A stretch of DNA of 64,000 bases from the NCBI RefSeq assembly GCF_963676685.1, contig NC_092350.1, positions 2,903,486-2,967,485 on the forward strand, given 5' to 3'. Shown piece by piece: positions 58,701-64,000 of this stretch (position 1 is the stretch's first letter; every line of letters begins with the position of its first letter). Position numbers and translations under genes: made by a program. This DNA is from Mytilus edulis (Eukaryota; Mollusca; Bivalvia; Mytilida; Mytilidae). Below the pieces are notes generated by a model. That model was not told the DNA's origin, ran no database searches, and saw only the letters and a list, made by a program, of their open reading frames with translations.

Positions 58701-60557
58701 ATGTGATGCCTGCACCACAACATTTGCGGGCGAGGTAGGACTTGACAGGGAGAAATATTGCAGGTCAGATTTTGTTGTATATAGATTGGGTTTTTTTTAA
58801 TTGCATACTGCATCATCACTCTACAAATAACAGTCCTTTTTATCTATATATTACATGCGATAAAATAAAAACGAAGAATAAATGATAAACAATAAAAAGA
58901 TAACCAAAGGCAGATTTAGTTGTAAATTTTAACTTCAAAACTAGATGTATATATTTCAAAAATTAAAATGTCATAAACTGTTTGTTCAAATATTAATATG
59001 GCACTTTTATAATATACCTCGTTACTCTTTTAAAAGCAGTGCAGCAAATGCATACCTGGAATGTGCTAAACAGGACTGCACTATGGATGACATTGCCACT
59101 GTTGCACTTGCAAAAGCGGCCCAGCAAGGTTGTGGTAAATAATCTTAATCGTAATCATCCTTTGCTTCACTTTAAAATATAATCAAAATGTTTCCCATTA
59201 AAGTGCCTTATATTGTGAAATTTGTGTGTTACGTTCTTAATTCTACAAATGTACTTTTGGTGAGTTGTTTCTTCATTTAAAGTATAGTTATAACATGCAG
59301 AATAGACTACTCTGCATTAAAAAGTATAAAGTTCTCTAACGGAAACTCAGTCATTGGAATTCAAACTATTGTAGTAAGTAGGAATAAAACAGTTGAAGAG
59401 AGTACGCAGCGTCAACTGTACCAAGTCAAGCATATGAGTTGTTTTCCAGTCCTTTGATGAGTTTGAACTATATGATTATGCCATTTGATAACTTAGAGGG
59501 ACTTTCCATTTTGAATATTACTCGGAGTTTGGTATGTTTGTTATTTTACTTATCTTGGACATGAAAACACGAAGGTCTAGAAAAGTATAGGTAACAACCG
59601 GTTTTAATAAACATCAGTATTATTTCAACTGAGTTTAATTAGACGGCGTTTAATCGAAAATTTTGAATATTTTAAAAATTCAAAACATGTTGAGCCTGTA
59701 TTGCCTTGTCGTTTATCTTATAAACAAATAGATTGAAATAAAAACTTCTGTTTCTATTTTTTCAGTCTACCAAATGAAAAAGGGATTCAAATACATTTAT
59801 TATTGGCAACGAAGCATTACCATTGTACAGACTACATAGCCCTACAAGTTGATATGTTATGTAAAAAATATTGTAAAATGTATATTATATAAGCTGTATT
59901 GCTTCTGAATAATATTATCATTGATGAAATCTATATTAATTCTGGCAAAATTAAATTCAAAGCCATCTGGACTATAATATTATTGATAGATTAGTCCCAT
60001 ACAAATAACTAGCATCCATTAAATATATAGTACGTTTTCAACAAATGTTAACACAGATACATCTATGTGGTGAAATGTTCCTTTAGGGTGCCTCTTGGTT
60101 GAAAATTAGACCTTTTTTCAAATTTCTATATAATTATAACAACAATTACTGTTTTTCATTTTCTTTGTTTCATTTTTGTTACCTGGAAATTGTTAATGGA
60201 GTGCCGACACCAAAAGAGTTTTTTGTCAAATTATCAAAGAACGTTTGTTAGGGCATGTTGAAATCTATAAAATTGGTATAGTATTATTTCGAAAACGATT
60301 TTTAGGCACATTTGATTTCATTTGTTTGTTTGTTTGTTGTTATTTTGTTTTGTTTTTCATGGAGGGAGCAATACGAGTTACCGTTCAACAAGTTATTATA
60401 AAATCATTATTAAACTGTTTTATATTTCACGATACACATATTTAAATGTAACTGATGTTTTAACATTATTTGTTTATTTTTCTTTGTAGGTGCAGGAAGT
60501 ATTTTTGTCCACCTGGCTGTTATTGGTTTAGGACTTACATTGTATATGCTTGTTTAG
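40730..60557 (+). CDS. Gene 2: secreted/GPI-anchored protein with six tandem six-cysteine modules
   Basis: Candidate coding exons are 40730-40793 (signal peptide), then A/B pairs 42233-42320/42632-42735, 44125-44188/44504-44604, 49109-49196/49492-49595, 55392-55455/55732-55829, 57413-57491/57808-57893, 58694-58763/59040-59134, and terminal exon 60490-60557. Joined they total 1173 nt, open throughout: 390 aa. Every A exon is phase 1 to 2 and every B exon phase 2 to 1. Each module has CxxC, a cysteine at the A/B junction, then C-x3/4-C and a final C. The end is a hydrophobic tail like that of gene 1. Modules 1 and 3 are near-identical recent duplicates. A second promoter and signal exon lie inside at 54.4-54.96 kb, so the locus may instead produce two or more overlapping transcripts sharing the last exon, or skip modules. 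I do not recognise the family, and function is unknown. Confidence 0.65.
42233..42320 (+). CDS. Gene 2 module 1, exon A
   Basis: TTTATTCAG precedes 88 nt ending TGCAG|GTTAGA. It reads GTEADKCSDCSTAA.. and ends KDKIC, with the CxxC pair and the junction cysteine. Phase 1 to 2. Near-identical to module 3 at 49109. Confidence 0.75.
42632..42735 (+). CDS. Gene 2 module 1, exon B
   Basis: AAACAACAG precedes 104 nt ending TGTG|GTAAAT, phase 2 to 1. It reads SAGRTFIDCMEDNC.. and ends with a cysteine after an Ala/Lys-rich, probably helical stretch. Confidence 0.75.
43070..43610 (+). other. Pre-terminal intron remnant lacking its terminal exon, with an inserted bivalve repeat
   Basis: AGAGGGATTACGATTTTACG at 43070 and ATATTTCACGATA..GATGTTTTAACATTATTT at 43550-43590 match the intron just before the gene 2 terminal exon (60363 and 60421-60470). 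Where CTTTGTAGGTGCAGG should follow, the sequence switches to another intron segment (GCCTTCTACTAGCTTCTTGG). Inside lies a dimer of a roughly 160-bp repeat (43180-43510, unit containing GATGAAGTT..CCAAT.AACTTGA). So a terminal exon was lost here. Confidence 0.55.
43180..43510 (+). repeat. Bivalve repeat, two ~160-bp units
   Basis: TCAAGGTAGTTTTGATGAAG .. CCAATAAACTTGAAG .. CACATGTTCC..TATGATAT .. AATGCCA.ATTA .. ACAGAAAATGATAGTGC recurs from 43350 with small changes. Confidence 0.65.
44125..44188 (+). CDS. Gene 2 module 2, exon A
   Basis: 64 nt reading GAETKTCVACTSDYAGAGG.. to a junction cysteine, donor GCAG|GTCAGA. The acceptor is ATTGAG instead of the ATTCAG found in most other A exons, a weaker 3' splice site, so this exon may be spliced poorly. 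The frame is intact and the protein signature is kept. Confidence 0.65.
44504..44604 (+). CDS. Gene 2 module 2, exon B
   Basis: Acceptor TTAAATAG, 101 nt, donor TGTG|GTATGT, phase 2 to 1. It reads SAAEIFVECAKDC.. followed by an Ala-rich helix and a final cysteine. C-x3-C here, one residue shorter than in the other gene 2 modules. Confidence 0.7.
45162..45212 (+). other. Possible 51-nt symmetrical hydrophobic cassette exon
   Basis: Between ATGTTACAG and AG|GTAAGA lies 51 nt, phase 1 in and out, with no stop. It reads VLVLGNLTAIGIQTIAI. Related intron sequence recurs after other B exons (near 46545, 56035, 58180, 59320), but those copies have stops or no usable sites. It may only be a chance open stretch of a repeated intron. 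Confidence 0.25.
46343..46373 (+). pseudogene. Relic of a B exon between modules 2 and 3
   Basis: The stretch ACTTGCCAAAGCGGCCAAG then TAA then GGGTGTG|GTAAAT matches the 3' end of the module 6 B exon (59104-59134) and its following intron for about 200 bp. The 5' part of the module is deleted and a stop is present, so one further module once stood here. Confidence 0.6.
47672..47715 (+). pseudogene. Signal-peptide exon relic without start codon
   Basis: ACTGTCTGTCATTAGTCTC.. to ATGCAAG|GTAAGA repeats the gene 2 signal exon and its donor, but the acceptor, the leader and the MYT codons are replaced by unrelated repeat DNA (TTGAACCTTTGAG). It marks the left breakpoint of the duplicated block that carries module 3. 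Confidence 0.7.
49109..49196 (+). CDS. Gene 2 module 3, exon A
   Basis: 88 nt after TTTATTCAG ending TGCAG|GTTAGA. GTEADKCRDCSRAA.. differs from module 1 by a few substitutions only. Phase 1 to 2. Confidence 0.75.
49492..49595 (+). CDS. Gene 2 module 3, exon B
   Basis: 104 nt after AAACAACAG ending TGTG|GTAAAT. SAGRTNLDCMEENC.. parallels module 1 with amino-acid changes (F to N, A to D, A to L among others). The frame is kept. Confidence 0.75.
50165..50960. repeat. Cluster of the ACGCGCGTCTGG repeat family, direct and inverted, around a palindromic core
   Basis: 50165-50425 and 50430-50710 are direct units (TTTTGAAATTACTAAGGC, TTCTACCTC.GGCATAGATTA, TTCAACTTCGTAC). 50836-50960 is an inverted partial unit. 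Between them 50711-50835 contains ACGAYC words at ~11-bp spacing (CACGACCGTA, TACGACCTAA, TGCGATCTAC, ACGATCTTAC, ACGATCATC) and their complement GATCGTAGTGCGATCG. Confidence 0.65.
51510..51960. repeat. Probable dispersed bivalve repeat
   Basis: The stretch has TATACCAAGTTTCATTAAAT and TTCAAGGTCAATGTCAAATG phrases that I associate with abundant bivalve repeats. There is no second copy here to confirm it. Confidence 0.35.
53400..54050 (+). repeat. Two tandem units of the ACGCGCGTCTGG repeat family
   Basis: 53400-53700 and 53703-54050 each run from GTCA.CA.TTC.GTGTTGA through ATTCGAAATACT.AGGAT and TTGGTCCTCAATGCT.TTCAAC to a GTGGACGAAACG end. Second copy reads ACGCTCGTCTATCG, so it has drifted. 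Confidence 0.7.
54387..54493 (+). promoter_or_regulatory. Third, decaying copy of the promoter and 5' UTR exon
   Basis: AGATAGGTGGATCA followed by an ATATATATATATA box at about 54389-54400, and a leader similar to the other two that ends ACCAA|GTAGGC at 54493. The inverted CCAAT box has changed (GATTTG). Sequence further upstream (about 52990-53220) matches the region upstream of gene 2 (39040-39310). Confidence 0.5.
54880..54961 (+). pseudogene. Third signal-peptide exon, donor site damaged
   Basis: TTTGTACAG, then leader, then ATG at 54896 and a signal peptide MYAMSAIGLS.. up to ATGCAAG. Where the other copies have AAG|GTAAG this one has AAG|TTTAG, so the phase-1 donor lacks its GT. A GT one base earlier (CAA|GTTTAG) would shift the frame of the next A exon. 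It is either dead or an allele, and is probably skipped in transcripts from the upstream promoter. Confidence 0.6.
55392..55455 (+). CDS. Gene 2 module 4, exon A
   Basis: AATATTCAG precedes 64 nt ending TGCAG|GTCAGA. GAEADTCSECKKTYED.. with CxxC and junction cysteine. Phase 1 to 2. This is the first module downstream of the third promoter. Confidence 0.75.
55732..55829 (+). CDS. Gene 2 module 4, exon B
   Basis: TTAAAACAG precedes 98 nt ending TGTG|GTAGGT. SAANVYVACAEKDC.. with a final cysteine. Phase 2 to 1. Confidence 0.75.
57413..57491 (+). CDS. Gene 2 module 5, exon A
   Basis: TTTATTCAG precedes 79 nt ending TGCAG|GTCAGA. GAEAGTCISCIADFGK.. with CxxC and junction cysteine after DKDKL. 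Phase 1 to 2. Confidence 0.75.
57808..57893 (+). CDS. Gene 2 module 5, exon B
   Basis: TTAAAACAG precedes 86 nt ending TGTG|GTATGT. SAAKTYVECIEEGC.. is the shortest B exon, with an Ala/Lys/Glu-rich helix before the last cysteine. Phase 2 to 1. Confidence 0.75.
58694..58763 (+). CDS. Gene 2 module 6, exon A (acceptor altered)
   Basis: The usual TTCAG|GGGCTGAAG start is missing. A shorter form ACTACAAAG|CAGGGACATG keeps phase 1 and reads AGTCDACTTTFAG.. to a junction cysteine, donor GCAG|GTCAGA. The pyrimidine tract before it is poor, so usage is uncertain. Confidence 0.5.
59040..59134 (+). CDS. Gene 2 module 6, exon B
   Basis: TAAAAGCAG precedes 95 nt ending TGTG|GTAAAT. SAANAYLECAKQDC.. with final cysteine. 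Phase 2 to 1. Confidence 0.7.
60490..60557 (+). CDS. Gene 2 terminal exon: hydrophobic tail and stop
   Basis: TTTCTTTGTAG precedes a phase-1 exon reading GAGSIFVHLAVIGLGL.. and ending at TAG (60555-60557). Homologous to gene 1 exon 5, and again a small-residue plus hydrophobic tail pattern typical of GPI signals. It is the only intact terminal exon after six modules. A possible poly(A) signal AATAAA lies at 60649. Confidence 0.75.
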
Positions 60558-60659
60558 ATGCCGCATTTTAATACATCCGTTTGAACAAACATGAAGATAC
60601 ATGTACATGTTCACTGAATACCTCAAACCGTTTTGCACTCTGAAATTTAATAAAATTCC

Positions 60660-62240
60660 CTACAATATTGATCGTTTTTTATGTATAGCGTTGGAGCTAT
60701 TTGATCGGCCGTCTATCCAATTAATTATATCCGGAACTGCTAGACAGAGTTCTGTAACAATTTTACAAAAGATTATTTCTTCCTTTTAGTTCTTTTCAAA
60801 ATGATTTTTAAGGAAATGTACTTTGTAAAACACCGAGTACGGTAACACAGCCGCTTGTCTTAAATTTTTGGAAAATTTACTAAATGCAATAACGATGTAT
60901 TTAGTTCCGAGTGTTATTGCGCACCTAAACTAAAAACTTGTTTTTTGTACAACAAACTGAAGTTATAGACATATTGTCATCCTTTGATCCCCCGGTCCTT
61001 GAGTTAACCCTTTCTAGAGTTGTGCATTCGTTACTTTGCAGCTGTGCAGGATTTACAATAACAAATCCATGCTCAGTCAAATATCTTAGTAACATGCTCT
61101 ATGTGCCTTTAAGAACATTTGCAACCTTTCGATTGCCAATAAGACAACTATCCACAAGAGATCACAATGACGCAGAAATAAACAAATATAGGTCATTGTA
61201 CAGTCTGAATATGTCCGCAAATGGCATGTTTCAAATGATGTGCTCAGAGCAAACCCATTATCAGTCTTAGTCGTTTGTTTAAATGTACATTGAGCTTAGA
61301 TTATATTAATTGTAATTAATAGGAAATAAAAAAAAAAAGATGACGACGGATAGGTCTTCATTACCGTGACCACAATTACGTCATCTTGACCTCACATATG
61401 CCTTTATCAAAGAAGATTTATTTGTGGGTTTTATACTTCCATGAGTAACACGACAGGTGCCCCATGTAGTACTTAAACTGTTAATCCTGCCTGATCGAAG
61501 TTCTACGATAAACACTACCTATTTCATTAGTAACAAGCACCTGTGTTGTGCCATTTGTATACAATAAAGTCTGAAAACTAAATTCAAACAAAATTATCCG
61601 CTGTTGTTTTTCTCGATGCAAATATGGCCTTCTGTCAAAGAAAATAGCAAAACGGATATAAACAATTATCTTACCTCCTATTCATTTTTAGGAATTTGAT
61701 CGGTTACAGTCAATTGCATGGATACTGTTTATATTCCATATTTGGTTAGACGCCGGGGCTTTTTTCGATACACGGTTAATAGTTTTGTGTTATGTCCTTT
61801 TATAAAAACCCACTGTGGAGTACAAATCTTAAAGGTTTCAACCGACAAAGAAATTGATGATGGACCATTGATATAAATGCACGAAACACAAGTCTCACAA
61901 GTTGTTAGTGTTGGCATTTGTATGTCAATAGACCATTGATAGTAGCTACAAGCTTGTAATACTAACGGTACTGAAGGTGTGATCGATATTACTTTGATAA
62001 GCCACTAGCCTGAATACCACATGTAAAACATGTCGGTTAGATACATTCGTTACAAAGTGTGCTAGTGACCTAATAAGAAATATTTTGTTGATGTGGTTCA
62101 CTTAGCAATATAACTTTTAATTTTTCTATCTAACTATTTCAATAGACATTCAGATACTTAAAAGGTACGGACATCTTAAATAGATTCTAGAGGATTGCCT
62201 CCGCTTCATTTCCATGTTAGAAATCTTAACGAGTTTAATT
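60660..62240. other. No gene identified
   Basis: A 110-codon open frame at 60938-61270 has no motif, hydrophobic signal or clear splice sites that I can see. 61440-61500 holds an AACACGACAGGTGCCCC repeat block. The rest is unassigned. Confidence 0.4.
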
Positions 62241-62249
62241 TATTATTCT

Positions 62250-62430
62250 CGTGGGATTTTGTCTGATGATCGGTCCGTTTCTGTGTGTGTTACATTTTAG
62301 TGTTATGTCGTTGTTCCCCTCTTATATTTAATGCGTTTCCCTCGGTTTTTGTTTGTTACCCCGATTTTGTTTTTTGTCCATGGATTTATGAGTTTTGAAC
62401 AGCGGTATACTACTGTTGCCTTTATTTAAT
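62250..62430 (+). repeat. Dispersed mussel repeat ending GAACAGCGGTATACTACTG
   Basis: Close match to 12400-12570. Confidence 0.65.
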
Positions 62431-63559
62431 TGATTTCCAAGTTGTACCGACACTGAACAAATTACAGGCTGACCTATTGTTCACAAATCCGCGTGATATT
62501 AAAATGTGTTTTTGGTGTTTGTTTTTTTGTCGTTTTGTTTCTATCACAGTAACGTAAATCGGAGTTTCTTTCTATTCATTTTAATATAAGTGTCAATATG
62601 TAAAAAAAAGTCTAATTTTCTGGTATCGTCTTTCATCGGCAATTAATTTTTCGTTCATCAATCTTTTTGAAAAGGTTTAATTTTAAGTATTATCTAGAGT
62701 ATATTTTACACCATCTGTTGCCAATTATACACATCTCCTTTAATTATTTCTAATAAAATACTATGATTTGAAAATTTAATCGACAAACATACTATATGGC
62801 TATATTATATTTCATTGGATTCGGAAAAATTAGTACTTTTGAAATATTGATGTCGTCAAAAAGAAATAGTTTTGCATAGAAGACATAGAATATAGTCAAA
62901 GATCAAATGTTGTTTTTATTTTTTTTTTCTCTTCCACACTTTTAAATTTTGAAGATATATACATCAATTTAGGTTAAATTTTAGATACAGACATTGTTTG
63001 AAATCAATTACAAATGAGTTATCTCGAAAATGAAATAAAAAGAAGTAGGAAACGATTTATTCTGGAAATTGGAGTTTTTCGAACACTTCATCTATTATAC
63101 ACATCTCCTGTTAAAGATACAGTAGTTACCTTGCCGCCTGATTTTCAACCTCAGCAATAAAGGATAAATATTATTATTTTATCTGAATCCTACCGTCATG
63201 CATAAGCTCATTCATGTAATTCATTAAAACTAAAAAGCCTTCAATATCTCGAAAACAGTTACAATTCAGAATTCCAATCAAAGTGATCCACACAACACAA
63301 TTATGCGGAGAATCTTCTGAATTAGTCATCTGTCAAGGAACATGATTTGAAATTTCTTCATAATTCTGACTCTTTACAGGAGCCAAGCTTTGCACATGTA
63401 AAGTCTTATTGTGAACAAACACATGACTTTTTGACATGGAGATTTTCCTTTCAATGAAAACACCTGCAAACATTATGTTGACATATGCCCTTTAAAACAA
63501 GGACGCTCTTTAATCAAGAATTCCAAATGGTGAATTAGAAATCATCACTTCGTAATTTT

Positions 63560-64000
63560 TTACGGACGCCATCACGAGTTGGTTGACCGTTGTGGAATTA
63601 TCGTTTCACAAATGCTATCGAATATGTTCCTTGCGTTGTAACTACAATCCCCTTCCTTTCTCTTTCATGAATGTGACCTACTGAATAAGCCTATTTACCG
63701 GATGTGTTATCACATAAGCAACACGACGGGTGCCTAATGTGGAACAGGATCTGCTTACCCTTCCGGAGCACCTGAGATCACCCCTAGTTTTTGGTGGGGT
63801 TCGTGTTGTTTATTCTTTATTTTTCTATGTTGTGTACTTTGTACTATTGTTTGTCTGTTAGTCTTTTTTCATTTTTTGCCATGGCGTTGTCAGTTTATTT
63901 TCGATTTATGAGTTTGATTGTCCCTCTGGTATCTTTCATCCCTCTTTTAAAATTCACGGATGTAATGAATCGTTTAACTCTCGCCAACCGTATTGTATAA
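63560..64000 (+). repeat. Long copy of the GCCATGGCGTTGTCAG mussel repeat, cut by the window end
   Basis: CACGAGTTGGTTGACCGTTG, AACACGACGGGTGCC, TTCCGGAGCACCTGAGATCA and TGCCATGGCGTTGTCAG occur in order. A shorter copy of the AACACGACAGGTGCCCCATG block is at 61448. The open frame 63791-64000 is inside it and is not a gene. Confidence 0.7.

Noticed and set aside
40730..59134. Saposin or defensin assignment for the cysteine modules
   Set aside because: Six cysteines and helical look recall saposins, but the spacing (CxxC, short gap, C-x3/4-C, single final C) does not match saposin or known mussel antimicrobial peptide patterns.
60938..61270. 110-codon open frame after gene 2
   Set aside because: No motif, signal peptide, promoter or homologous copy in the window. 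It could be chance; left unassigned.

Overview
The window looks like nuclear DNA of a bivalve mollusc, most likely a mussel of the genus Mytilus or a close relative. The sequence is AT-rich and the genes are intron-split with GT-AG splice sites. Much of it is made of short dispersed repeats that I recognise as characteristic of mussel genomes, for example one with the core ACGAAACGCGCGTCTGG and one with the core GCCATGGCGTTGTCAG. No rRNA, convincing tRNA gene, CRISPR array or operon is visible.

Left part (about 1-14 kb): repeats and decayed mobile elements. A degenerate L1/Tx1-like LINE runs from about 2.88 to 9.76 kb (endonuclease, reverse transcriptase, zinc-knuckle C-terminus). It is interrupted at about 4.15-6.81 kb by a broken Crypton-type tyrosine recombinase gene on the minus strand, which sits next to a 68-nt-arm hairpin. 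Two minisatellites follow (12.7-14.0 kb). The second is split by a 273-bp TTAA-flanked miniature element.

The main content is a small gene family at 14.4-24.0 and 40.0-60.7 kb, assembled here from splice sites and reading frame. I do not recognise it as a named family. Gene 1 (coding 17380-23428, 153 aa) has a TATA promoter, a 5' UTR exon, a signal-peptide exon, one six-cysteine module encoded by an exon pair (A then B), a lysine/aspartate-rich exon, and a hydrophobic terminal exon resembling a GPI-anchor signal. Gene 2 (40730-60557) has a matching promoter and signal exon, then six A+B modules and one terminal exon. Every A exon runs phase 1 to 2 and every B exon phase 2 to 1, so modules can be added or lost without changing frame. 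If all are joined, the product is 390 aa with 36 module cysteines. Relics between the modules suggest the array arose by tandem gene duplication followed by loss of internal terminal and signal exons: a promoter plus signal exon with a damaged donor (54.4-54.96 kb), a signal exon without its ATG (47.67 kb), a B-exon relic (46.35 kb), and a pre-terminal intron whose terminal exon is missing (43.07-43.6 kb). An inverted, dead partial copy lies left of gene 1 (14.45-16.36 kb).

The middle (24-40 kb) is repeat territory: a CpG-rich inverted-repeat element (25.95-26.69 kb), two copies of a GGTGTA-rich element (29.39 and 31.34 kb), a transposon with TATAA target duplications (30.67-32.28 kb), a 2.2-kb inverted-repeat element carrying a minus-strand LINE fragment (36.72-38.89 kb), and two Penelope-like reverse-transcriptase fragments (33.9 and 39.6 kb). 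The right end (60.7-64 kb) holds only dispersed repeats that I can identify.

Exon calls rest on splice consensus, phase, and similarity between copies within the window. No transcript or database evidence was available.
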